Of a stretch of DNA of 64,000 nucleotides, positions 7,524 through 16,018 are shown one piece after another. The notes beneath the pieces were generated by a model. It ran no database searches and had not been told where the DNA came from. It was given only the letters and a program-made list of their open reading frames with translations. The translations under genes and the position numbers were made by a program. The stretch covers positions 50,989-114,988 of the forward strand of contig CALGAN010000055.1 of the NCBI GenBank assembly GCA_937951875.1. The letters are read 5' to 3'. The DNA comes from an uncultured Alkalilimnicola sp. Its GTDB lineage: Bacteria > Pseudomonadota > Gammaproteobacteria > Nitrococcales > AK92. Positions within the stretch are counted from its first letter, which is position 1. Every line of letters begins with the position of its first letter.

Positions 7524-8234
7524 TCACTCGGAGTGGCGTTCGCGGATGGCGAAGGGATTGAAATTGACGTTCTCGTCGAAGGTGTCGATCCCTTCGCGCC
7601 GCTTCAGATACCCCACCACCACATAGGTCAGCGGCGTCGCCACTATCTCGTACAGCGACTTCGTCACCCACTGGGTCAGGGCGGCGGCCACCAGCGCCGG
7701 GCCGCTCATGATGCCGACGAACGCCACGGCGATGAAAACCGCCGAATCCAGGCCCTGGCCGACCAGGGTCGAGCCGATGGTGCGCAGCCACAGCCAGCGG
7801 CCGCGGGTGATTACCTTCAACCGCGCCAGCACGTAGGCATTGGCGAATTCCCCGATCAGATAGGCCAGGAACGAGGCCAGCAGCAGCCGCGGTGCGAAGC
7901 CGAGGATGGTGGCGTAGGCGTCCTGGTGCGGCCAGATCGGCGCTGGCGGCAGCGCGATGGTGGCGGCGATGAAGCCCACCAGCGCGAGATTGCAGGCGAA
8001 CCCCATCCAGATCACCAACCGGGCGCGGTGAAAGCCGTACACCTCGGTCAGCACGTCGCCGAAGATGTAGCTCAACGGAAACACGATCACGCCCGCCGGC
8101 ATCAACCAGGGGCCCAACTGCACGAGCTTTACGCTGACGATGTTGGACAGGATCAGCGTGCTGACGAAGGCGGCCGCCACCCACAGGAAGGCGGTGGAGT
8201 GTCGGGCCGTGGAAGACTGTCGTTGGCTGTTCAC
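7524..8234 (-). CDS. yhhQ: Queuosine precursor transporter, VUT/YhhQ family
   Basis: 236-residue polytopic inner-membrane protein of the VUT/YhhQ family, which imports 7-cyano-7-deazaguanine-type precursors for tRNA queuosine synthesis. Family features seen: LSNIVSVKLV near residue 30, the FPLSYIFGDVLTEVYG signature (52-67), LIGEFANAYVLARLK, and the polar SLYEIVATPLTY helix. About six hydrophobic segments. The reading begins at a GTG (8234) with only a weak upstream purine patch; an in-frame alternative is not obvious. I saw no preQ1 riboswitch in the short upstream stretch. Divergent from the cellulose operon. Confidence 0.88.
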   Translation of the reverse strand: MNSQRQSSTARHSTAFLWVAAAFVSTLILSNIVSVKLVQLGPWLMPAGVIVFPLSYIFGDVLTEVYGFHRARLVIWMGFACNLALVGFIAATIALPPAPIWPHQDAYATILGFAPRLLLASFLAYLIGEFANAYVLARLKVITRGRWLWLRTIGSTLVGQGLDSAVFIAVAFVGIMSGPALVAAALTQWVTKSLYEIVATPLTYVVVGYLKRREGIDTFDENVNFNPFAIRERHSE

Positions 8235-8738
8235 GGAGCGGCGGTCCTGCGATCGGAAAACGGGAGGGCGGCCATGTTAGACCAAAACGGCCACGCCGAG
8301 GACGGTGCCGGTGCCGATATGGCGGCGCGGACGGCCGATCGCGCCATGCCCGACCCCGCTCCGTCGCCGAGCGGTGATCCACTTTTTCGCCGCATCATTG
8401 GCCGCCGGGCCGATCGTACCGCCGAATCCCGACGCGGTTTTCTGCGCCTTATATCCCAACACCGGGGAATGGCGGGCTCGGTCGTGATGCGGTGCGGTAA
8501 GTGATTGAGTGTTCGGCGGTGGGAAGGGCGGGGGACTTGACAAGCCCAATAAAAATCGTGAACTTCATCACATAAGTATGTTAGTGTTTTAAGCGGTGCG
8601 ATCTTGGCGCAATCGCGGACGGCGCATGCCTGTCGTGGAGCGGGTTGAGTCCGTCAGCAAGGCATGTAGGGGGGCTTGATCGCCGGGATATGGCGTCGAA
8701 TGCCGCGCCGGCATTTATGCATCACCAGGAAAATAACG
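8235..8738. other. Divergent intergenic region upstream of the bcs operon
   Basis: 504 bases between yhhQ and bcsD. The stretch 8549-8595 is strikingly AT-rich and is the best place for the bcs promoter. A TTGACA lies at 8537-8542 but no good -10 box sits 16-18 bases after it. A 7-bp stem CATGCCT 8625-8631/AGGCATG 8660-8666 falls in the presumed leader. No gene is supported here. Confidence 0.4.
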
Positions 8739-9206
8739 ATGTCAACCTTCCGTTCGGAGCTCGATTACTACGCTAGCCAGCAATGTGCACCGCAATGGCG
8801 TAGTTTTCTGTTGTCCCTGGCTGAAGAATTGAGCGAGCAGCTGGATATCACCGAATTGCGCCAGCTGATGCGCGCGCTCGGGCGGCGTGTGGCTGCCAAA
8901 TTGCCGCTGGCGCGGGTGGCAACCCTGGAAGAACTCGCCGCTTCCGCCAACGAGGTCTGGCGCGAGCTGCACTTCGGTTGGGTCGAGTGCCGTGAGCAGG
9001 ACGGCTTCCTGCAGCTCATCCATCACGCCGATCCGCTCGCGGCCGCATTCGGCGACCGTGCCGATGCCTGGGCCCCCGCCCTGTTGGAAGGGGTGTACGA
9101 AGAGTGGTTGCGGAACGCGGGTGCCGACCAGCGGCTGCGTCTGTATCAGCAGGGTGAGCGTACCCAGCGTAATCAACCGCTCGAATTCCGGCTTTCTCTG
9201 GCGTAA
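8739..9206 (+). CDS. bcsD: Cellulose synthase accessory subunit BcsD
   Basis: 155 residues, the usual length of BcsD/CesD, a periplasmic protein that helps organise glucan chains during crystalline cellulose export in type I systems. Family features are the N-terminal YYASQQCAPQW, the helical LAEELSEQLD region, LMRALGRR and the HFGWVECREQDGFLQLIHHADPL segment. ATG 8739 follows AGGAAAAT; a longer open frame starting at 8676 is not supported. It is the first gene of the bcs operon, 12 bases before the next. Confidence 0.88.
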   Translation: MSTFRSELDYYASQQCAPQWRSFLLSLAEELSEQLDITELRQLMRALGRRVAAKLPLARVATLEELAASANEVWRELHFGWVECREQDGFLQLIHHADPLAAAFGDRADAWAPALLEGVYEEWLRNAGADQRLRLYQQGERTQRNQPLEFRLSLA

Positions 9207-9218
9207 GGCGAAAAGGTA

Positions 9219-9656
9219 ATGGAACAGCGTAGTGATATCAGTCGCCTTTTGTCCGCGACGGGGGTCTCGGGGCTGCGTTTCCAGGAAATTCGCGAGCAAT
9301 CACGGGTCGAGGAGGCTCGTGATCGCTGGCCTTTGCTGAAGAATGGCGGTGCGGCGTTCGAAGCTTCCGGTGCGGTCAACGGGGCGCAGCCGAGCGCCGG
9401 TCTCCAGCGCGTGGTGTCCGCGCCGCTGCGCGAGCCTGCGCGCCCGTCTGAAGGCGGCATGTTCTCCCGGTTGATGGAGCAGCAGCCCGCCGCGGCGCCG
9501 GCGGCCATGCCGGAGCGGCGCGGCGAGGGGCGGCCTTGGTCGGGACGCTCGACCGCCGGGAATTCCACCGCTCTGCAGGATGTCTTCGCCCGCCTGTTAG
9601 AGGCCGGCGGCACCGCGCGAGCGCCTGTAACGGGTTTGCGTCGCCTCGTGCGCTGA
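9219..9656 (+). CDS. bcsP: Cellulose biosynthesis accessory protein, BcsR/BcsP-like
   Basis: 145 residues. The N-terminus (DISRLL...FQEIREQSRVEEARDRWPLL) resembles the conserved core of BcsR (YhjR), and the C-terminus has two short helical motifs (MFSRLMEQQ and LQDVFARLLE) separated by a Pro/Ala/Arg-rich linker. That layout matches the proteins called BcsP in cellulose operons with bcsQ. The role is probably regulatory or in localising synthase with BcsQ. It lies between bcsD and bcsQ with short gaps. The exact subfamily name is uncertain. Confidence 0.6.
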   Translation: MEQRSDISRLLSATGVSGLRFQEIREQSRVEEARDRWPLLKNGGAAFEASGAVNGAQPSAGLQRVVSAPLREPARPSEGGMFSRLMEQQPAAAPAAMPERRGEGRPWSGRSTAGNSTALQDVFARLLEAGGTARAPVTGLRRLVR

Positions 9657-9672
9657 CCAGCGGAGCGAGGGA

Positions 9673-10425
9673 ATGCACATCATTGCCGTCGTCTCTATGA
9701 AGGGCGGCGTGGGCAAGACCACGACCGTCGCCAACTTGGCCGCGGCGTTGCGCTGCTCCGGTCGCGAGGTGCTCGCTGTCGACCTGGATCCTCAGAATGC
9801 GCTGAGGCTGCACATGGGGGACGATCTACGCGACTGGTACGGGCTCGTGCCGGCGGCGATGAGCGAGGGAACCCTCAAGAGCGCCGTGCGCCGCGCCGCC
9901 TCCGGCGTGCACTACATCCCCTATGGGCAGGTGGACGAGCAGTCGCGCCTCGATTTCGAGGCGCTACTGGCGGCCCAGCCACACTGGCTGGGGCAGCAGC
10001 TGCAGCGGCTCGATATCGCGGACGACGGTTGCGTGCTGCTCGACACGCCGCCCGGACCGTCCGTATATCTGCGGCAGGCCCTGCTGGCCGCGACGATGGG
10101 CCTGGTGGTCAATCTCGCCGACGCCGCCTCCTACGCTACGCTGGCCGGGTGTGCGCGCATCCTCGCCAACTATCCCGCGCCCGGTGGGCGCATCGATTAC
10201 TACCTTTTCAATCAATACAACCCCGCCAGCGCGATCGCCCGTGACGTGCTCGCGGTAACTCGCGGGGATCTCGGCGAGCGCTTGGTGCCGGTGGTCCTGC
10301 ACCGCGACGAGGCGGCGGCGGAGGCGCTCGCTTGCCAGCAATCCGTGCTTCGCTACGACCAGCATGCCCAGGTCAGCGCCGATTTCCAGCGCTTGGCGGC
10401 GTGGCTCGGGCAACGCCTGCGCTGA
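9673..10425 (+). CDS. bcsQ: Cellulose synthase-associated MinD/ParA-like ATPase BcsQ
   Basis: 250 residues of the MinD/ParA family. A deviant Walker A motif KGGVGKTT starts at residue 10, DLDPQN near residue 37 binds magnesium, and LLDTPPGP is the switch region. BcsQ is needed for polar placement and function of the cellulose synthase in enterobacteria. ATG 9673 has a GAGCGAGGG ribosome binding site. It is 15 bases from the next gene, the fused catalytic subunits, which supports the assignment. Confidence 0.9.
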   Translation: MHIIAVVSMKGGVGKTTTVANLAAALRCSGREVLAVDLDPQNALRLHMGDDLRDWYGLVPAAMSEGTLKSAVRRAASGVHYIPYGQVDEQSRLDFEALLAAQPHWLGQQLQRLDIADDGCVLLDTPPGPSVYLRQALLAATMGLVVNLADAASYATLAGCARILANYPAPGGRIDYYLFNQYNPASAIARDVLAVTRGDLGERLVPVVLHRDEAAAEALACQQSVLRYDQHAQVSADFQRLAAWLGQRLR

Positions 10426-10440
10426 TCCAGGGGAGACAGG

Positions 10441-13400
10441 ATGGAAAAGCGCAAGGGATCTGTTCTCGCCAAAATCAGCGCCTGGTTCGGCCGCCTGCCC
10501 GGATGGCTGCGGGGCCTGCTGCGGGCGGTGGTGGCGGTGGCGGCCGGACTATGGTTCGCGCTGGCGGTCAGCGTGCCGCTGGAGCTGGAGTGGCAGGCGC
10601 TGTTCGGGCTTTGCGGCATCGCGCTGGCGCTGGCGCTGCGCCGGGTCGGCGGGCGCCTGATCACGCTCTTGCTGTGCCTGGTGTCGGTCACGGTCTCGAC
10701 CCGGTACATGTATTGGCGCTTCACCGAGACCCTGGGGTGGAGCGGCAACGGCGAGATCGCCTGGCTGGACGTCGGGTTCGGCGCCGGACTGCTGCTGGCG
10801 GAGGTCTACACCTGGTTGGTGCTGGTGCTGGGTTACTTCCAGACCGTCTGGCCGCTGCGGCGCAAGCCTGTGCCCCTGCCCGACGATCTGGCGAGCTGGC
10901 CGACGGTCGACATCTACATCCCCACCTATAACGAACCGTTGAAGGTGGTGCAGCCGACGGTGCTGGCGGCCATGCAGCTGGAATGGCCGCAGGACAAGCT
11001 GCGCGTCTACATCCTCGACGACGGCCGCCGGCCGGAATTCAAGGAATTCGCCGAGCAGGTCGGCGCCGGCTACATCGTCCGGCCGGACAACAAGCACGCC
11101 AAGGCCGGCAACATCAACCACGCGCTGACCAAGACCGACGGCGAGTTCATCGCCATCTTCGACTGCGACCACGTGCCGGCGCGCTCGTTCTTGCAGCTGA
11201 CCATGGGCTGGTTCCTGCGCGATCGGCGCCTGGCGATGCTGCAGACGCCGCACCACTTCTTCTCGCCCGATCCGTTCGAGCGGAACCTGGGCGTATTCCG
11301 GCGCACGCCGAACGAGAACGAGCTGTTCTACGGCCTGGTGCAGGACGGCAACGACTTCTGGAACGCCACCTTCTTCTGCGGCTCCTGCGCCGTGCTGCGG
11401 CGCCAGGCGCTGGACGAGATCGGCGGCGTGGCGGTGGAAACCGTGACCGAGGACGCCCACACCGCGCTGAAAATGCACCGGCGCGGCTGGAACACCGCCT
11501 ACATCAACATTCCGCAGGCCGCCGGTCTGGCGACCGAGAGCCTGGCGGCTCACATCGGTCAGCGCATCCGCTGGGCGCGCGGCATGACCCAAGTGTTCCG
11601 CGTCGACAACCCGCTGCTCGGCCGCGGCTTAAGCCTGGCGCAGCGGCTCTGCTACCTCAACGCCATGCTGCACTTCCTGTACGGGTTGCCGCGCCTGGTG
11701 TTCCTGACCGCGCCGCTGGCCTACCTGTTCCTGGAAGCGCACGTGATCCACGCCTCGGCGCTGATGATCGGCGCGTTCGCGCTGCCGCACCTGGCGCATG
11801 CCGCCATCACCAACTCCAGGCTGCAGGGCAAGTACCGCCATTCGTTCTGGGCCGAGGTCTACGAGGCGACCCTGGCCAGCTACATCCTGCTGCCGACCCT
11901 GCTGGCCCTGATCAATCCGAAGCTGGGCAAGTTCAACGTCACCGCCAAGGGCGGCTACATCGAGCGCGACTACTTCGACGCCAAGATCGCCAAGCCCTAC
12001 CTGGTGCTGCTGGGCTTGAACCTAATCGGTCTGGCGGTGGGCATCGGCCGGCTGCTGTGGTGGAACACCCACGAAGTGCCGACGGTGGTCATGAACCTGC
12101 TGTGGACCATCTACAACGTGATCATCCTCGGCGCGACGGTGGCGATCGCCTGGGAGCGGCGCCAGATGCGCGCCAGCGAGCGAATTCCGGTCAAGGTGCC
12201 GGCCAGTCTCATGCTTGCGGACGGCAGAATGCTGGTCGCCGAGACCACCGACATTTCTCAGGGCGGCGTCGGAGTGCGCTTGCCGCGCGAGATCCCGCTG
12301 CAGGCAGGGGAAGCGGTCTGTTTGGTGTTGTTCGAGGACGGCCGGGAGTTCGATTTCCCGGCTAGGGTGGTCGACTGTCGAGAGCGAACCTTGGGACTCA
12401 TGTTCGATAATCTTGACCTGAAACGGCAGACTGATCTGCTTCGGTTCACGCACCTGCGGGCCGACGCTTGGCTCGACGCTCGCGAGGGCAAGCAGCCGGA
12501 TCGACCGCTGGTTGCTTTCGCCAACGTGTTCCGCTACGGCGTGGACGGTATCCGCCGCTTGGTGCCGTGGCTGCTCAGCCTGCCCCGCCATTGGCTGGCC
12601 GGCCGCCGCGAGCAGGCGGCGAAGGCGGCGTGGGCGGCGATGCTCGGCGCCGCGCTGCTGGGCGCGCTGGGCTATCACGCGCCGGCCGATGCCGCGCAGG
12701 CGGTCGCTGCCGACCGGACCGAGAAGCGCGAGGTCACCCTGCGCCAGCTCAGCGTCGACGCTCCTCTGCGGTTGCGCGGCGTCGACGGGCGCATCCAGCT
12801 GCCGTTCTCGGTGCGTTCCGACGAGCACATCGTCAGCGCCCGCCTGCGCCTGCGCTACAGTCATTCGCCGTCGCTGCTGGCCAACCTCAGCCACCTGAAC
12901 GTGATCCTCAACGGCGAGGTGATCGCGAGCATCGTGCTGGATCCCCGCCAGGGCGGCGAGCAGCTGGAGCGGCTGATCAACATCCCGACGCTGTTGATCA
13001 GCGATTACAACGAGCTGGTGCTCAACTTCATCGGCCACTACACCACCGCCTGCGAGGATCCGGCCCATACCAGCCTGTGGGCGGCGGTGAGCCAGGACAG
13101 CGTGCTGGAGCTGACCACCGCTCGGCTGAAGCTGCGGGACGATCTGAGCCTGCTGCCGCTGCCGTTCTTCGATCCCAAGGATCAGCAGCGCGTGAGCGTG
13201 CCGTTCGTGTTCGCCGGATCACCGTCGCTGCCGACCCTGAAGGTGGCCGGCACGGTCGCCTCCTGGCTGGGCGCGCTGGCGGGGTATCGCGGCGCGGAAT
13301 TCCCGGTGTCCATCGATGGCCTGCCGGCCGGTAATGCCGTGCTGTTCGCGGTCGGCCCGGTGAGCCTGCCCGGCCTCGACCTGCCGTCGGTGGACGGGCC

Positions 13401-14862
13401 GACCGTGGCGGTGATGGCCAATCCCCGCGATGCCACTCGCAAGCTGCTCGTGCTGCGGGGCCGCAGCGTCGAGGAGCTGGAGACCGCCGCCCATGCCCTG
13501 GTGCTGGGTGCGGGCGTGCTGCAAGGGGCCAGCGCCCGCATCGAACGCCTGGAGCTGCCGGAGCCACGCAAGCCTTACGATGCGCCGTTGTGGATTCGGA
13601 CCGACCGGCCGGTGCGGCTCGGCGAGCTGGCGTCTCCCGACGCGCTGCAGGTGGAGGGCTTCTTCCCCAGCCCGATCCGCGTCAGCTTCCGGGTGCCGCC
13701 CGATCTGTTCACCTGGCGCAGCAGAGGCGTGCCGCTGGAGCTGGTCTACCGCTACGGCACCCAAGGCGCGACCGCCGACTCCACCTTGAACCTCAGCCTC
13801 AATGGCAAGTTCGTGTACGGCCTGCCGTTGCCGCACGACGAGCCGAGCTGGCTGCAGCGGCAGCTGGGGCGCGACGTGTTCGGCCCCGAGGACGGCTTGC
13901 AGCGCCGCAAGCTGCTCGTGCCGACCCATTTGATCGTCGGCCGCGACCAAATGCAGTTCCAGTACTACTTCGAGCCGCTCAAGGAAGGCGAGTGTCGGGA
14001 CGTGCTGCTGGACAGCACGCGCGGCGCGATCGATCCGAACACCACCTTGGACTTCAGCGGCTTCCACCATTACACGCGACTGCCGGATCTGGCCAAGTTC
14101 GCCAACCTCGGCTTCCCGTTCACGCGCCTGGCGGACCTGGCGGACACGGCCGTGGTGCTGCCGGAGCGGCGGCCGCTGCCGCTGCTGGAGGCGTATCTGG
14201 CGCTGCTGGGGCGGTTGGGCGAAGCCACCGGTTATCCCGCGCTGCGAGTGACGCTGGTCGAGCCGGGCAACCTGGCGACCGTGGCCGACAAGGATCTGCT
14301 GGTGATCACCACCGCCTCCGGCATGGAGCTGCCGGCGGATTGGCAGGAGCACATGCCGCTGTGGCAGCGCGCCGGCCGCTGGGAGGTGCGTACGCCCGGT
14401 TACTGGGAGCGGTTGGCGCGGTTGCTCGAGGACGAGCGCGCCGCCGCGCAGCGCGCGCAGGCCGCGCGGCTGGTGCTGGACGCCGGCGCCGGGTTGAACG
14501 CGGTGATGGGCTTCATCTCGCCGCTGTCCGACCGCCGCAGCGTGGTGCTGCTGACCGCGGGCGATGTCGCGGCGCTGCCGCGCATCGTCGAGAGCATCAT
14601 CGATCCGGCCACCACCATCGATTTCCAAGGCGACCTGGCCGTGCTGCGCGGCACCACGGTGGCGTCGTTCCGGGTCGGTCCGTCGAGCTACTACGGCGAG
14701 CTGCCCTGGTGGACCAAGGCCCGCTGGTTGATGCACCAGCACCCGCTGGTGCTGCTGGTTTGCGTGGTGCTGAGCTTGCTGCTGCTGGCGGTGGTGCTCT
14801 ACGCCATGCTCAAGCGCCGCGCGCGTAAGCGTCTCCATGGCAACGGCAAGAAGAGCGATTAA
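10441..14862 (+). CDS. bcsAB: Cellulose synthase BcsA-BcsB fusion
   Basis: 1473 residues in one uninterrupted frame. Residues 1-660 are BcsA: transmembrane helices, the GT2 motifs DD (193-194), DCD (241-243), FFCGSC (311-316), TED (336-338) and QRIRW (374-378). A PilZ domain follows with RxxxR at 577-581 and DxSxxG at 604-609, the c-di-GMP site. After a hydrophobic segment at about 726-745, residues 750-1473 are BcsB, with the periplasmic carbohydrate-binding and flavodoxin-like repeats and a C-terminal membrane anchor (about 1435-1460). Most bacteria encode these as two genes; a fusion is known from acetic acid bacteria (AcsAB). It makes and secretes beta-1,4-glucan from UDP-glucose. Confidence 0.95.
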   Translation: MEKRKGSVLAKISAWFGRLPGWLRGLLRAVVAVAAGLWFALAVSVPLELEWQALFGLCGIALALALRRVGGRLITLLLCLVSVTVSTRYMYWRFTETLGWSGNGEIAWLDVGFGAGLLLAEVYTWLVLVLGYFQTVWPLRRKPVPLPDDLASWPTVDIYIPTYNEPLKVVQPTVLAAMQLEWPQDKLRVYILDDGRRPEFKEFAEQVGAGYIVRPDNKHAKAGNINHALTKTDGEFIAIFDCDHVPARSFLQLTMGWFLRDRRLAMLQTPHHFFSPDPFERNLGVFRRTPNENELFYGLVQDGNDFWNATFFCGSCAVLRRQALDEIGGVAVETVTEDAHTALKMHRRGWNTAYINIPQAAGLATESLAAHIGQRIRWARGMTQVFRVDNPLLGRGLSLAQRLCYLNAMLHFLYGLPRLVFLTAPLAYLFLEAHVIHASALMIGAFALPHLAHAAITNSRLQGKYRHSFWAEVYEATLASYILLPTLLALINPKLGKFNVTAKGGYIERDYFDAKIAKPYLVLLGLNLIGLAVGIGRLLWWNTHEVPTVVMNLLWTIYNVIILGATVAIAWERRQMRASERIPVKVPASLMLADGRMLVAETTDISQGGVGVRLPREIPLQAGEAVCLVLFEDGREFDFPARVVDCRERTLGLMFDNLDLKRQTDLLRFTHLRADAWLDAREGKQPDRPLVAFANVFRYGVDGIRRLVPWLLSLPRHWLAGRREQAAKAAWAAMLGAALLGALGYHAPADAAQAVAADRTEKREVTLRQLSVDAPLRLRGVDGRIQLPFSVRSDEHIVSARLRLRYSHSPSLLANLSHLNVILNGEVIASIVLDPRQGGEQLERLINIPTLLISDYNELVLNFIGHYTTACEDPAHTSLWAAVSQDSVLELTTARLKLRDDLSLLPLPFFDPKDQQRVSVPFVFAGSPSLPTLKVAGTVASWLGALAGYRGAEFPVSIDGLPAGNAVLFAVGPVSLPGLDLPSVDGPTVAVMANPRDATRKLLVLRGRSVEELETAAHALVLGAGVLQGASARIERLELPEPRKPYDAPLWIRTDRPVRLGELASPDALQVEGFFPSPIRVSFRVPPDLFTWRSRGVPLELVYRYGTQGATADSTLNLSLNGKFVYGLPLPHDEPSWLQRQLGRDVFGPEDGLQRRKLLVPTHLIVGRDQMQFQYYFEPLKEGECRDVLLDSTRGAIDPNTTLDFSGFHHYTRLPDLAKFANLGFPFTRLADLADTAVVLPERRPLPLLEAYLALLGRLGEATGYPALRVTLVEPGNLATVADKDLLVITTASGMELPADWQEHMPLWQRAGRWEVRTPGYWERLARLLEDERAAAQRAQAARLVLDAGAGLNAVMGFISPLSDRRSVVLLTAGDVAALPRIVESIIDPATTIDFQGDLAVLRGTTVASFRVGPSSYYGELPWWTKARWLMHQHPLVLLVCVVLSLLLLAVVLYAMLKRRARKRLHGNGKKSD

Positions 14863-16018
14863 GGTGCTGCTCGGCATGGCGCTGGCGCTCGGGTTGGGGG
14901 CGGACGCCGCCGCGGCCGCCGCCAAGCCGGCGAGCGCCGACGTCTGTGGGCCGTGGCCGCTGTGGCAGGCCTATGCCGCGCATTTCATCCAGGGCGACGG
15001 CCGCGTCGTCGACTTCCATGCCGCCCACAGCACCTCGGAGGGGCAGGCGTACGCGCTGTTCTTCGCGCTGGTCGCCAACGACCGATCGCGCTTCGACGCG
15101 GTGCTGAAATGGACCGAGGCCAATCTCGCCGGCGGCGACCTGGGCGCCAACCTGCCGGCCTGGCGCTGGGGCCAGCGCGAGGACGGCAGCTGGGGCGTGC
15201 TCGATCCCAACGCCGCCAGCGACGCCGACCTGTGGCTCGGCTACACCCTGCTGGAGGCGAGCCGGCTTTGGCAGGAAGCGTCCTACGGCGAGCTCGGCCA
15301 GCGGCTGCTGGCGCTCGTGGTCGAGCAGGAAGTGGAGAACCTGCCCGGGCTGGGGCCGATGCTGCTGCCGGGGCCGGAGGGCTTCCGGCCGGCGGAGGCG
15401 CTGTGGCGCCTCAACCCGAGCTATCTGCCGATCCAGCTGCTGCGCGCGCTGCATCGGTACGATCCCAAGGGGCCCTGGGGGGAGATGGTGCTCCCCGCGG
15501 CCAGGCTGCTGCGGGAAACGGCCCCGCACGGTCTCGCGCCGGACTGGGTCGCCTATCAGGCCGGGGTCGGCTGGCGTCCCGACCCGGACAAAGGGGCGGA
15601 GGGCAGCTATGATGCCATCCGTGTCTATCTGTGGCTGGGCATGCTGGACGCCGCCGAGCCGCTGCGCGCGCCGCTGCTGCAGGCGCTGGACGGCATGACC
15701 CGTCGCCTGCGCAAGAACCCCGTGCCGCCGGAGCGGGGCGACACGCTTACCGCCGAATTCCAAGGCAGTGGCCCGGCGGGGTTCTCCGCCGCGCTGCTGC
15801 CGTATCTGGCGGCTCAGGACGAAGCCGCGCTGCTGGCCCGGCAGCGGCAGCGGGTCGAGGAGGCCCGCCGCGATCGCCTGCTCGGTGAAGACCCGCGCTA
15901 CTACGACCAGAATCTCGCTCTTTTCGGCACCGGTTGGCTCGACGGTCGCTTTCGCTTCGCCGCCGAGGGCCAGCTGCTGCCGGCCTGGAACACGCTATGC
16001 CGCAAGTCGAGACCATGA
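14837..16018 (+). CDS. bcsZ: Periplasmic endo-beta-1,4-glucanase BcsZ (GH8)
   Basis: 393 residues of glycoside hydrolase family 8. The signal peptide is residues 1-28 with a basic n-region. The likely acid is Glu68 (STSEGQAYAL) and the likely base Asp259 (GSYDAIRVYLW), with Asp129/131 in ASDADLW. It trims cellulose in the periplasm during secretion. ATG 14837 overlaps the synthase gene by 26 bases; a GTG at 14864 would avoid the overlap but would lose the basic n-region, so ATG is preferred. It overlaps bcsC by an ATGA. Confidence 0.92.
   Translation: MATARRAIKVLLGMALALGLGADAAAAAAKPASADVCGPWPLWQAYAAHFIQGDGRVVDFHAAHSTSEGQAYALFFALVANDRSRFDAVLKWTEANLAGGDLGANLPAWRWGQREDGSWGVLDPNAASDADLWLGYTLLEASRLWQEASYGELGQRLLALVVEQEVENLPGLGPMLLPGPEGFRPAEALWRLNPSYLPIQLLRALHRYDPKGPWGEMVLPAARLLRETAPHGLAPDWVAYQAGVGWRPDPDKGAEGSYDAIRVYLWLGMLDAAEPLRAPLLQALDGMTRRLRKNPVPPERGDTLTAEFQGSGPAGFSAALLPYLAAQDEAALLARQRQRVEEARRDRLLGEDPRYYDQNLALFGTGWLDGRFRFAAEGQLLPAWNTLCRKSRP

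Noticed and set aside
8537..8570. TTGACA as the -35 box of the bcs operon
   Set aside because: No acceptable -10 hexamer lies 16-18 bases downstream, so I did not call a promoter.
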